Shown here piece after piece: positions 53,606 through 61,907 of a stretch of DNA of 64,000 bases. Position numbers and translations under genes: made by a program. Numbering within the stretch: the stretch's first letter is position 1; each line of letters opens with the position of its first letter. Origin of the DNA: Cognatundibacterium squillarum (GTDB lineage: Bacteria; Pseudomonadota; Gammaproteobacteria; Burkholderiales; Burkholderiaceae_D); contig NZ_BMYU01000003.1 in NCBI RefSeq assembly GCF_014652435.1, forward strand, positions 248,001 through 312,000, written 5' to 3'. Below the pieces are notes generated by a model, which saw only the letters and a list, made by a program, of their open reading frames with translations, did no database searches and was not told the origin of the DNA.

Positions 53606-54012
53606 CAGCGCATGCCGCGTGCGCGGTAGCTGTGTGCCAGCACTAAACGGGTACTGGCGATCAGGCTGTTCAAGCCCATCAGCAAAGGCATCAGCTGATC
53701 ACCGGCCACCAGCCAGATTTGTCCCGCCGGGGCATTCTGACGCGTAACGGCAGTCAGTACCGGTTGCACCCATGCGGCTTCCGGTGTCACATCCAGCAGG
53801 ATATCGCCGTCGCCATTGGTATGCAGATACAGTTCGCCGCCGTGCACCAGCGTAAAGCAAACACCCTGCCCTTCCGATTGTCGTCCTTCCAGCGCCTGCT
53901 GCAATTCACGGTTATACAAATCCAGCCAGGCTTCGGCTTCGTTCCAGTCTTCCAGCGGCTGCCAGCGGATATCAGGGAATACTTTTTGTTGCAGGTTTTC
54001 AGGCAAAGTCAT
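53602..54012 (-). CDS. Uncharacterised 136-residue cytoplasmic protein
   Basis: I do not recognise the family. It has no signal or membrane segment and is acidic, with a WLDLYNRELQQAL helix followed by a beta-rich part (GQGVCFTLVHGGELYLHTNGDGDILLDV) and a C-terminal helical stretch (LMPLLMGLNSLIASTRLVLAHSYRA). The ATG comes one base after the stop of the TraB/GumN gene, so it is translationally coupled as the third gene of the rep operon. Its stop overlaps the stop of the convergent binding-protein gene by four bases. Confidence 0.78.
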   Translation of the reverse strand: MTLPENLQQKVFPDIRWQPLEDWNEAEAWLDLYNRELQQALEGRQSEGQGVCFTLVHGGELYLHTNGDGDILLDVTPEAAWVQPVLTAVTRQNAPAGQIWLVAGDQLMPLLMGLNSLIASTRLVLAHSYRARGMRC

Positions 54013-54013
54013 C

Positions 54014-54910
54014 TTATTTCACACGGGTAATACGATAGCCGCGCTGACGCAGCAAATCCGGAATGCTGCGCGCACCGACCAGATGTCCGGCACCGACCAC
54101 CACCAGTACCTGACGGCCGGACTGCACCAGCTGTTCAATTTTTTCTGTCATCGTGACATTGCGGTCATCCAGCAAACGCTTCAGCATTTTGCGCGAACCG
54201 GCATCACGTGCGGCACTGGCGGCAAAAATCTGCGCCAGCTTTTGTTCATCACCGCGCACCCAGGCGGTCAGCAATTGTTCGGTTTCGCGCTTTGCACTGC
54301 CGTCACGCACACTGTCCAGCGTCTGACTCAGCATCGCATCGGCTTCCGCATCGCTCAGATCGACCAGCTGCTGGATCTGAAACGCCATGGTTTCCAGTTG
54401 CTGCAAATCTTTTTTATCTTCACGGGCACGGCGTATCACAAACAAATCGATACCTTGTGCTGCGCTGTACTGATCTGAACTGAATAATTGAGAAATCAGT
54501 GCGGTCGCCACGACCGGTGCACGCATCATCTGAAAACCGGCCGTCTGCCCGCCGGTATGCTGCTGCAGCTTTTTCCAGGTTGCCGGACGCAGATGCTGTT
54601 CCAGTTTTTCATTGCCCGGATACACCATCATCGGCGCGGCCTGCATCATTGCCTGTGTATCAGACGGATCCGTTTCCACAACGATGGTATCGGCAGTGCG
54701 GTAAGCCTGTTCAAAACTGTCCGGCAAAGGGTAAAAACTTTCACGCGCCAGATGCACGGAGCCAAATAAATACAGGGTTTTGTCGCCGGACTGCGCTTTG
54801 AACAGCACGCCTTTGGCGGGTGTATCCGGCACCGCAGCCTGCGCTGCGCTGAGCCATAAAAACGTCAGTAAAACAAAGCTGCGGCGGATGGTTTGCCAGA
54901 CAGGAGACAT
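54014..54910 (-). CDS. TraB/GumN family protein, exported
   Basis: A 298-residue protein with signal peptide (SFVLLTFLWLSAAQAAV) followed by a complete TraB/PrgY/GumN domain: the first conserved motif KTLYLFGSVHLARESFYPL near residue 45-60, the TIVVETDPSD strand, and the C-terminal VLVVVGAGHLVGARSIPDLL. The paired G-x-x-H motifs are thought to form a metal-binding site related to Tiki-type proteases. The ATG overlaps the rep stop codon by one base (TGATG), and the next gene starts one base after its stop. That an exported protein is coupled to a replicative helicase gene is notable. Confidence 0.92.
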   Translation of the reverse strand: MSPVWQTIRRSFVLLTFLWLSAAQAAVPDTPAKGVLFKAQSGDKTLYLFGSVHLARESFYPLPDSFEQAYRTADTIVVETDPSDTQAMMQAAPMMVYPGNEKLEQHLRPATWKKLQQHTGGQTAGFQMMRAPVVATALISQLFSSDQYSAAQGIDLFVIRRAREDKKDLQQLETMAFQIQQLVDLSDAEADAMLSQTLDSVRDGSAKRETEQLLTAWVRGDEQKLAQIFAASAARDAGSRKMLKRLLDDRNVTMTEKIEQLVQSGRQVLVVVGAGHLVGARSIPDLLRQRGYRITRVK

Positions 54911-56955
54911 CAGTTTTCCTTTCCTTCAGGACGGGGTTGCGCCAGCAGCGCTTTCAGATTGGCAAGCCGCTGTTGCGGACTCAGCACTTCACTTTCTTTC
55001 GGGATGGCATCGCCTTCATTCAGGCGCATTTCTTTGATGAAGCGCGAAGGATCACAATTGATGGTAGTACCGGCGCGCTTACGCCGCTTGCACCAGCTGA
55101 CATGCAAAGAACGCTGCGCACGGGTAATGCCGACATACATCAGCCTGCGTTCTTCTTCGATACGCGCCGCCAGTTTTTCCACCGGCTCATCTTCATCGCC
55201 TTTATGCGGCAGTATGCCTTCTTCCACACCGACTAAAAACACATGCGGATATTCCAGCCCTTTGGAGGCATGCAGCGTCGACATGCGCACTGCGTCCAGC
55301 TCTTCATCTTTACCGTCCAGCATGGTCATCAGCGCCACCATCTGGGTCAGATCCAGCAGACTGCGGTGATCTTCATCGCCGTCACGTCCACCGCTTCCCT
55401 TGGTTTTCAGCCACTGTGTGAAATCCAGTACGTTCTGCCATTTGTTTTGCGCCGCGCGGTCATCGCCGTTATCGTACAGATGCGCTTCGTAATCAATCGC
55501 TTCCAGCATCTGATCCAGCAATTCACCGGCATGACCTTCGCGGTGCGCATGCGCTTCGATACGGTTGATAAATTCACAGAATTCGCGCAAAGGCCGCAAC
55601 TGACGTTCATTCAGCTTCGCTTCCAGCCCGCCTTTCATAGCAGCAGCGAACAGCGAGCACTGCCATTGCCCGGCAAATTCACCGAGCACTTCCAGCGTGG
55701 CTTGTCCGACACCGCGTTTCGGCGTGGTAATCGCACGGATGAACGCAGGATCATCATCTTCATTGGCAATCAGACGCAGATAAGCAATGATGTCTTTGAT
55801 TTCAGCGCGGTCAAAAAAACTCTGTCCGCCGGAAATCGTGTAAGGAATACGCTCACGGCGCAGCGCCTGTTCTATCACCCGCGCCTGATGATTGCCGCGA
55901 TACAGAATCGCGTAATCAGAAAAATTCGCACGGCGTTCAAATTTATGTGCGGACAACAGCATCGCGATGGTTTCCGCTTCTGCTTCATCATCATGCATGG
56001 ACAAGACTTTGATCGGATCGCCGAGACCGTGTTCTGACCACAGTGATTTTTCAAACAGTTTCGGGTTATTGCCGATGACTGCATTTGCCGCCTGCAGAAT
56101 GCGCGTGGTGGAACGGTAATTCTGTTCCAGTTTGATGATGCGCAGGTCGGGAAAATCCACCTGCAGGGTTTTCAGGTTTTCGATGGTCGCGCCGCGCCAC
56201 GCGTAAATCGCCTGATCATCGTCGCCAACGGCGGTGAACATCGGTTTTTTACCGATGCCGGTGACCAGCAGTTTCACCAGTTCATACTGGCAGGTATTGG
56301 TGTCCTGATATTCATCGACCAGCAGATAACGCAGACGGCGCTGCCATTTATCGCGCACCGCTTCATTGTGGCGGAACAGTTCCACCGGCAGCCGGATCAG
56401 ATCATCAAAATCCACCGCCTGATACGCCGCCAGCGTCGCCACATAGCTGCGGTAGATACGGGCCGCGCTGTCATCGTCCTGACTGGTCGCTTCGCGCAGT
56501 GCGCGTTCCGGATCAATCATCGCGTTTTTCCACAGCGAAATCTGATTCTGGATGCCGCGTATCACTTGCTTATCGGTGGTGAATGCCAGATCCTGCACCA
56601 GCGAAAAACAGTCATCGCTCGCCATAATCGAAAAGCGGTCTTTCAGACCGAGTGCCTGCGCTTCCTGCCGCAAAATTTTCACGCCCAGCGAGTGAAACGT
56701 GGACACAGTTAACTGCTTGGCCTGACGCGGCTCCGCCAGCAGTTTCGCCACCCTTTCCTGCATTTCGCGCGCGGCTTTATTGGTGAAGGTCAGCGCCGCA
56801 ATATTGCGCGCATCGTAACCGTGCTTTTCGATCAGATCAGCGATTTTCTGCGTGATCACCCGCGTTTTACCCGAACCGGCGCCAGCCAGCACCAGGCAGG
56901 GGCCATCCATATACTGTACTGCTTCGCGTTGCGGGGGATTGAGTCCGTGTGACAT
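54910..56955 (-). CDS. rep: ATP-dependent DNA helicase Rep
   Basis: A superfamily 1A 3'-5' helicase that helps replication forks past obstacles, 681 residues. Motifs in order: Q/I motif GLNPPQREAV; Walker A GAGSGKT with Lys30; Ia ALTFTNKAAREM; II VDEYQDTN; III GDDDQAIYAWRGA; IV QNYRST; V MSTLHASKGLE; VI YVGITRAQRSL. The N-terminus and length fit Rep rather than UvrD. The ATG at 56955 has GAGAG upstream; an in-frame TTG six codons earlier is less likely. First gene of a three-gene overlapping unit with TraB/GumN and an unknown protein. Confidence 0.96.
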   Translation of the reverse strand: MSHGLNPPQREAVQYMDGPCLVLAGAGSGKTRVITQKIADLIEKHGYDARNIAALTFTNKAAREMQERVAKLLAEPRQAKQLTVSTFHSLGVKILRQEAQALGLKDRFSIMASDDCFSLVQDLAFTTDKQVIRGIQNQISLWKNAMIDPERALREATSQDDDSAARIYRSYVATLAAYQAVDFDDLIRLPVELFRHNEAVRDKWQRRLRYLLVDEYQDTNTCQYELVKLLVTGIGKKPMFTAVGDDDQAIYAWRGATIENLKTLQVDFPDLRIIKLEQNYRSTTRILQAANAVIGNNPKLFEKSLWSEHGLGDPIKVLSMHDDEAEAETIAMLLSAHKFERRANFSDYAILYRGNHQARVIEQALRRERIPYTISGGQSFFDRAEIKDIIAYLRLIANEDDDPAFIRAITTPKRGVGQATLEVLGEFAGQWQCSLFAAAMKGGLEAKLNERQLRPLREFCEFINRIEAHAHREGHAGELLDQMLEAIDYEAHLYDNGDDRAAQNKWQNVLDFTQWLKTKGSGGRDGDEDHRSLLDLTQMVALMTMLDGKDEELDAVRMSTLHASKGLEYPHVFLVGVEEGILPHKGDEDEPVEKLAARIEEERRLMYVGITRAQRSLHVSWCKRRKRAGTTINCDPSRFIKEMRLNEGDAIPKESEVLSPQQRLANLKALLAQPRPEGKEN

Positions 56956-57076
56956 GCGTTTTCTCTCTGACAAGCGGCCTATTCTAGCCCATCCTCTGCG
57001 TTTCTCTGCAAAGCATTACAGCCGGCGGGAACTTGGCTGCGATCACAGGGACTAATGCAGCAATAAAGGAGACACC

Positions 57077-58540
57077 ATGACCCGCACCCCGTTCACCCGC
57101 CGCCGTCTGTTGCAGAGCCTGAGCGCCGGCCTCGTACTCAGCCCGCTGGCCAGCCTGTCCGCGCTGGCACAAAAACCGACGCCGCCTGCCCCGCCCAGCC
57201 TGCGCGGCTTGTTCACAACTGAAGAAATGCAGACAGCGCACAAACTGCGCGATCTGGCCCTGCGCGATAACCGCAGCTATGAAATGCTGGAACGTCTGAC
57301 CACCGAAGTCGGTGCGCGTCTGGCCGGCAGTGAAGCGGATTTACGGGCGGTGAACTGGGCGGTTGCCTTCATGCAGAGTCTGAAGCTGGATAAAGTCTGG
57401 AAAGAACCGGTGCAGTATCCGGTCTGGGAACGCATCAGCGAAAGCGCCAGTGTCATCAGCCCGTTCCCGCACAAGTTGCAGATCACTGCGCTCGGGCACA
57501 GCATTTCCACGCCGGAACAAGGCATACAGGCGGAAATCCTGCGCGTTGCCGATCTGGCGGCGCTGAAAGCTTTGCCTGCCGGTGCAGCGCAGGGCAAGAT
57601 CGTGTTTATCGACCATAAGCTGCGCAAATCGGCGGAATACGGTGATGTGGCTTCCGGCCGTTCACGCGGCGCCTCTGAAGCGGCCCGCAAAGGTGCTGTG
57701 GCGCTGGTTATCCGTTCGGTCGGCACCGACAGCCACCGCCTGCCGCATACCGGCGTCATGCACTACGACGATGGCGCGCCGCAAATTCCGGCGGCAGCCA
57801 TGTCGAATCCGGATGCCGATTTGCTGAACCGCATGCTGCAGCGCGGCCAGCCGGTGAAACTGGATCTGCGCCTGCAAACCCGCAGTGCACCGGACTTTAC
57901 TTCTTACAATGTGATCGGCGAATGGAGCGGTACCGAATTACCGGATGAGTATGTGCTGATCGGCGGCCATCTGGATTCCTGGGACCCAGGCACCGGCGCG
58001 CTGGATGACGGTGCCGGTTGCATGATTACCGCCGGCGCACTGGATTGCCTGATACGGCAAGGCTTGCGTCCGCGCCGCAGTATCCGTCTGGTGTTTTATG
58101 CCAACGAAGAACAGGGCTTGCTCGGCGGCAAGGCTTACCACACGGCGCATCAACAGGAAATCAGCCGGATTCAGGCAGCATCGGAAGCGGATTCCGGTCA
58201 GGGACCGGTCAAAAGGCTGGATTCCCGCGTGCGTCCGGAAGCACTGGGTATCGTGCGGCAAATGCAGGAAGTGCTGGCACCGCTGGGCGTTGCTGCCGGT
58301 GGCAATCAGGCGCATCCCGGGCCGGACATGGGCGTGCTGCACGATGCCGGCGCCGCGAGCTTCGGTCTGAGTATGCAGGCCGATGACTATTTCGATTACC
58401 ACCACACCGCCGACGATACTTTCGACAAAGTCGAACCGGCGCGTATCCGCCAGTCCTGCGCTGCGTACGCGGTATTTGCATGGATGGCAGCGCAATCACC
58501 GCTGCATTTCGGTTCCGGCCCGGCACTGAAGAAAAGCTGA
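57077..58540 (+). CDS. Tat-exported M28 family zinc peptidase with PA-type insert
   Basis: A 487-residue secreted peptidase with a twin-arginine signal (PFTRRRLLQSLSAGLVLSPLASLSALA). The di-zinc site is His298 (GGHLDSWDPG), Asp310 (ALDDGAG), catalytic Glu344 with Glu345 (ANEEQGLLGG), Asp372 (EADSGQG) and His443 (YHHTADDTFDKV). A PA-like segment spans ~130-270 (AQGKIVFIDHKL, GAVALVIRSVG). It resembles plasma-glutamate-carboxypeptidase-type M28 enzymes. The ATG at 57077 follows AAAGGAGACACC, one of the best ribosome-binding sites in the window. It is divergent from rep, and differs from the Sec-exported M28 peptidase at 1533. Confidence 0.95.
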   Translation: MTRTPFTRRRLLQSLSAGLVLSPLASLSALAQKPTPPAPPSLRGLFTTEEMQTAHKLRDLALRDNRSYEMLERLTTEVGARLAGSEADLRAVNWAVAFMQSLKLDKVWKEPVQYPVWERISESASVISPFPHKLQITALGHSISTPEQGIQAEILRVADLAALKALPAGAAQGKIVFIDHKLRKSAEYGDVASGRSRGASEAARKGAVALVIRSVGTDSHRLPHTGVMHYDDGAPQIPAAAMSNPDADLLNRMLQRGQPVKLDLRLQTRSAPDFTSYNVIGEWSGTELPDEYVLIGGHLDSWDPGTGALDDGAGCMITAGALDCLIRQGLRPRRSIRLVFYANEEQGLLGGKAYHTAHQQEISRIQAASEADSGQGPVKRLDSRVRPEALGIVRQMQEVLAPLGVAAGGNQAHPGPDMGVLHDAGAASFGLSMQADDYFDYHHTADDTFDKVEPARIRQSCAAYAVFAWMAAQSPLHFGSGPALKKS

Positions 58541-58582
58541 ACTGCGCAGACGGCAGCCAACAGAGTAAACTAGCGTCTTTAC

Positions 58583-58605
58583 GGGTGCCGCGCTCAGGCG
58601 CACCC
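58583..58605 (+). promoter_or_regulatory. Hairpin in the leader of the DUF1857-like gene
   Basis: GGGTGcCGC-gctcag-GCG-CACCC sits between the M28 stop (58540) and the ATG at 58624. With no T-run it is not a typical terminator; a role in the mRNA leader is possible. Confidence 0.35.
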
Positions 58606-58623
58606 GCACTCTGAAAGGCTTTT

Positions 58624-59109
58624 ATGAAATTCGAACATCTGGTCGCCATTAACGACCTCAGCAATCCTGCGATTCCGGTCATCAGCCGCGCCGAACTGTG
58701 GCGCGGTCTGGTGCTGCGTGCGGAAATGCCGAAACTGTTTATTCCGTATCTGGATGATGCACTGATCGAAGACCGCACCGAAGTCAGCATGCAGCGCCGT
58801 CTGCGTTACGGCGAACTGGTGGTCAGCGATACCGTCACGCTGACGCATCAGCAGCATGTGCATTACGATGTCCCGGCACAGGGCGAAATTCCGCCATCCA
58901 CCATGCGCATGACCATTGAAGAACCGCAGCCACTGGCACTGTTTGTGCGCTTTGTGTACGACGACCATTTGCCGGACAGCGATGATGCGGAACAGAAAAT
59001 GATGAATGATTACCGTCGTTCCGCGTATCAGGCAGCGGATGTCGATACGGTATCGCAGATTCGCCAGCTGGCGGAAAGCGGTCAGTTAGACGGTCATTTC
59101 AACGGTTAA
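58624..59109 (+). CDS. DUF1857-like (SRPBCC fold) protein
   Basis: A 161-residue cytoplasmic protein beginning MKFEHLVAINDLSNPAIPVISRAELWRGLVLRAEMPKLF, which matches the N-terminus of the DUF1857/AtaL-like branch of SRPBCC proteins (hydrophobic ligand-binding helix-grip fold). The rest alternates beta strands (VSMQRRLRYGELVVSDTVTL, STMRMTIEEPQPLALFVRFVY) and ends with a C-terminal helix (YQAADVDTVSQIRQLAESG). Function in bacteria is unknown. It is preceded by a purine run GAAAGG and a leader hairpin, and followed by three hairpins before the bactofilin-like gene. Confidence 0.82.
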   Translation: MKFEHLVAINDLSNPAIPVISRAELWRGLVLRAEMPKLFIPYLDDALIEDRTEVSMQRRLRYGELVVSDTVTLTHQQHVHYDVPAQGEIPPSTMRMTIEEPQPLALFVRFVYDDHLPDSDDAEQKMMNDYRRSAYQAADVDTVSQIRQLAESGQLDGHFNG

Positions 59110-59112
59110 GCC

Positions 59113-59181
59113 TGCGCGTTTCAGCGCAGCGATTTGCGGGTTTGCCTGCGTAAACCCGTGCCAGAGCGCAAGCGCTTCTGG
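59113..59181 (+). promoter_or_regulatory. Three consecutive inverted repeats before the bactofilin-like gene
   Basis: Three hairpins sit end to end: TGCGC-N6-GCGCA (59113-59128), CGGGTTT-N8-AAACCCG (59137-59158) and CCAGAGCGC-AA-GCGCTTCTGG (59161-59181, one bulge). GATAAT at 59182-59187 directly follows and could be a -10 element. Confidence 0.5.
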
Positions 59182-59220
59182 GATAATGCACACACTTCCC
59201 CCCACAATCACAGGTGAGAT

Positions 59221-60375
59221 ATGGCACGCGCCTCTTCCAGTACCAAAACAGCAAAACCGGCCGCCACCGCGAAAACCGGTAAAACCGTGAAAGCCGCCGC
59301 ACCACGCAAAACCAAAGCCGTGGCATTGCCTGCGGCGCCGGAACCGTTTCAGGCCGGCAGCTTAAAGCGTAAACAATTTGCCACCACCGGTGACGCGCAC
59401 ATCCTCGGCGATGTGACCATCGCTACACAGTTAGTGGTCGGTGGCGATTTGCTGATTGACGGTGATCTGATCGCAGAAGAAGTGTTTTGCTTAGGCAAAC
59501 TGACCGTCACCGGCGACATTCAGGTGCAATCGCTGTACATCGGTCAGGCGCTGGATGCCGGTGGCCATGTGGATGTGGAATTTCTGCTGAAAACCGGTTG
59601 CCAGCCGGAATGGATGGCGAATCTGCTGGCAGCCGAAGACAGTGATGACAGCGCGGAACACTTGCTGGAAAAACTGGTGCATCCGGCGATTCTGGCGCGT
59701 CACAGCCATGCCGATGTGATCGGCGGTTTCGGCGATATTCAGTGTCTCGGTTATCTGACCTGCGGCGATCTGGATTGTCAGGGCAGCGTGCAGCTGGATG
59801 AAGATCTGGAAGCCGGTGAAGTGCTGTTTATCGGTGGCCATCTGGCGGCCAGCGCCGTGCATGTGCGTGGTGACTGCAATGTACAGGGCGAACTGTTTTC
59901 GGAATCTGATCTGGATGTGACAGGCAGTCTGTATGCCGCTGAACTGCAGGCTCAGGGCAATATCCGCGCCGGCAGCATCGGCACTCAGGGCGATGTGATT
60001 GCCTGGGGTTATATCCGCGCAGAAAACGAACTGAGCAGCCTGTTCGGTGAAATCCATGCCGGTCGCTGGATCGGCACCCGTGGCAATCTGTACGCCGCTA
60101 AATACATCAAAGCCGGTGAAGCAGTCGTGGCGGAAAAAGGCATGACCTGCGGCAGCGATTACGGCATTTTCGCGGGCTCCATCCTGCCGCGTTCCAAATG
60201 GGAAAAACAAGGCTTTATCTCCGCCAGCAGCAAACCGAAGCTGGTACTGTCCGGCGCATGGGTGGAAAGCAAGAAACTGCGTCAGTTAGATACTGCCGAG
60301 AAAAAACGTGCGCCGGAACTGGACTGGGAAATCGCCCGTCAGGCCCGTCACGATATGCTGCAACAGGCGGACTAA
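59221..60375 (+). CDS. Bactofilin-like beta-helix (polymer-forming) protein
   Basis: A 384-residue protein with no signal peptide. The first ~40 residues are Lys/Ala/Thr-rich and histone-like (SSTKTAKPAATAKTGKTVKA). Residues ~55-120 and ~165-330 are beta-helix rungs of the bactofilin kind, built from short strands with GD turns (GDVTIATQLVVGGDLLIDGD, GKLTVTGDIQVQS, GDIQCLGYLTCGDLDCQGSV, GGHLAASAVHVRGDCNVQGEL, GNIRAGSIGTQGDVIAWGYI). A helical insert (GCQPEWMANLLAAEDSDDSAEH) separates the two. A charged C-terminus follows. It probably self-assembles or acts as a scaffold. The ATG at 59221 follows AGGTGAGAT. It is considerably longer than typical bactofilins (~120-200 residues). Confidence 0.8.
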   Translation: MARASSSTKTAKPAATAKTGKTVKAAAPRKTKAVALPAAPEPFQAGSLKRKQFATTGDAHILGDVTIATQLVVGGDLLIDGDLIAEEVFCLGKLTVTGDIQVQSLYIGQALDAGGHVDVEFLLKTGCQPEWMANLLAAEDSDDSAEHLLEKLVHPAILARHSHADVIGGFGDIQCLGYLTCGDLDCQGSVQLDEDLEAGEVLFIGGHLAASAVHVRGDCNVQGELFSESDLDVTGSLYAAELQAQGNIRAGSIGTQGDVIAWGYIRAENELSSLFGEIHAGRWIGTRGNLYAAKYIKAGEAVVAEKGMTCGSDYGIFAGSILPRSKWEKQGFISASSKPKLVLSGAWVESKKLRQLDTAEKKRAPELDWEIARQARHDMLQQAD

Positions 60376-60450
60376 GGCCGCGCCGGCTGGTGGCTGAGCA
60401 GCCTTCAGGCTGATTCACAGCAAATCGCTACCCGCCGGAACTGCAGGACA

Positions 60451-60488
60451 ACAACACCGTTTGCACCCTGTGCAGCGGTGTTTTTTTA
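60451..60488 (+). terminator. Rho-independent terminator of the bactofilin-like gene
   Basis: AACACCG and CGGTGTT with an inner TGCAC-CCT-GTGCA stem (60453-60482) followed by TTTTTTTATT. Confidence 0.9.
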
Positions 60489-60785
60489 TTGGCAGCCTCT
60501 CAGACTGACAGAGACATCCCTCGCAACACTGTTTTTTGCCTGAAAATGCCTGAAATGCGGACTTGCGCACAGCCATGCGGCGCTCGCCGGCAGAAAGTCC
60601 GGACTTCCGGAAATGACGGATGACGATCTTGGCACAGACTCAGGTACGGGCTGTTGTGTTTTCCCTCAGATAATCAGGCTGCCTGCTATCGCCTGTGAAC
60701 AGAAGCACACTTACACACAGGCAAACAACGCCATCAGCATGACAGGCTGACGACCGCAGCAAACCGCCGCGCTATTCAGGGGAAC
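60489..60785. other. Intergenic region holding repeat copy D
   Basis: About 300 bases between the terminator and the end of the next minus-strand gene. It carries repeat copy D at 60537-60616; nothing else is recognised. Confidence 0.55.
60537..60616 (-). repeat. Dispersed intergenic repeat, copy D (inverted orientation)
   Basis: Read on the minus strand: GGAAGTCCGGACTTTCTGCC, then GGCTGTGCGCAAGTCCGCAT and CAGGCATTTTCAGGC. It shares the complete AAGTCCGGACTT palindrome with copy B. Confidence 0.75.
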
Positions 60786-61334
60786 TCAGCGCAGCCGGTT
60801 GGCGCGGATCGCTTTGCGCAGACGCGGGTTGTACAGCAAGGCGGGACAATGCCAGACCGCATCGCCGTTTTGCCAGAAGCGCAGTTCCGGCTGGTCTGCG
60901 GGTAACACAGCCCACAGGCTGTTATCCTGCAAAATTAGCAGCTCACCATTCGGTGCAATGTTTTGCAGCCAGTAACCGGGACGGCAGTCTGCCGGTGTTT
61001 CGGCATCGGCCGATGGCCGGTAACCAAGCGGTTTGCTGTCCCAGATACGGCAGCGCTGGTCTTCATTCGGCAGCACGATTTCCGCACCGGGCGTCAGAAA
61101 CGGGCCCGGCGACTGAATCATGACCGGACGACCGCGATACCGCCACAGCCCCGCGCAACCGGTACCGTGCTCAATCTGAAACGCTTCATGATTCTGGCGC
61201 ACGATCACCAGCTTGTTTTCCCCCTGCGCCGCACTGTTCAGCGTGACCCATTCTTCACCGGCCTGCGCAGAACCGGCCAGCATCAGCAGCGCAAGAAAAA
61301 GCACGATTAAAGAATGCAGGCTGATAGCGGGCAT
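60786..61334 (-). CDS. Uncharacterised exported protein
   Basis: I do not recognise a family. It has 182 residues with a clear signal peptide (SLIVLFLALLMLAGSAQAGEE). The mature part is rich in Trp, Pro and Arg and has five cysteines (GTGCAGLWRYRG, DQRCRIWDSK, PADCRPGYW, VWHCPALL and one near the end of the pattern cannot be confirmed), so disulfides are plausible in the periplasm. Alternating strands such as NKLVIVRQNHEAFQIE and GELLILQDNSLWAVL suggest a beta-rich fold. It is monocistronic; the region upstream contains repeat copy E. Confidence 0.75.
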   Translation of the reverse strand: MPAISLHSLIVLFLALLMLAGSAQAGEEWVTLNSAAQGENKLVIVRQNHEAFQIEHGTGCAGLWRYRGRPVMIQSPGPFLTPGAEIVLPNEDQRCRIWDSKPLGYRPSADAETPADCRPGYWLQNIAPNGELLILQDNSLWAVLPADQPELRFWQNGDAVWHCPALLYNPRLRKAIRANRLR

Positions 61335-61907
61335 AGTGGGTCAGCGTGAAAAGTATGCGGAAAGGTAAAGCAACGGTGCCATGCTAACGCAGTGCAGACC
61401 GCGACGGTTGACCATTTCCCGCATCGCCGACAAACACTGAATCTCTGCAACAGTTCACCACCACCAACCCGCAAGACCTGAAAACACCGGAAGTCGCCTG
61501 CAAACCACCCAAAATGCGGCATTCCGCACAGTTTTTCAGTGACGTCCGCAGAAACACTGGCGCTCAGGGCAGGTGCTCTGACGAGAACAGCACAGTGGGT
61601 GGCTGACTGATGAGGCGGTGACCACCATCAGCAAACATGGGCTGTGATCGTGTCTGTCAGTGAAACCCTGGGATGTAACTGCCATTGGCTGCAGCTTGCA
61701 AGCCTGGGTGTGCGAGCCTGATTAATTTGAAAATTTTTTTTCTTTATTTTGCGGTTGACGGAAAATCAACGTATCATTTTTGCGAAAATTCGGGAACTTT
61801 CTGCGGTTTTCTTTCGTCTGTAGCAGGAAATCAGCGTAAAGTACCTGACATGGCATACGGGCAACAGGTTTCTGCCCTGGCCTTTGCATTCTGCTCCGGA
61901 GACAAGA
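61335..61907. other. Intergenic region upstream of the S46 peptidase, with repeat copy E
   Basis: About 570 bases without a convincing gene. Copy E of the dispersed repeat is at 61496-61556. The stretch 61725-61800 is very AT-rich and contains TTGACG at about 61754, a possible -35 element of the S46 gene. Confidence 0.5.
61496..61556 (-). repeat. Dispersed intergenic repeat, diverged copy E (inverted orientation)
   Basis: Read on the minus strand: TTTCTGCGGACGTC, then CTGTGCGGAATGCCGCATTT and TGGGTGGTTTGCAGGC. It aligns with copy C (CTGTGCTGAACACCGCATTT) but is more diverged and lacks the AAGTCCGG part. Confidence 0.55.
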
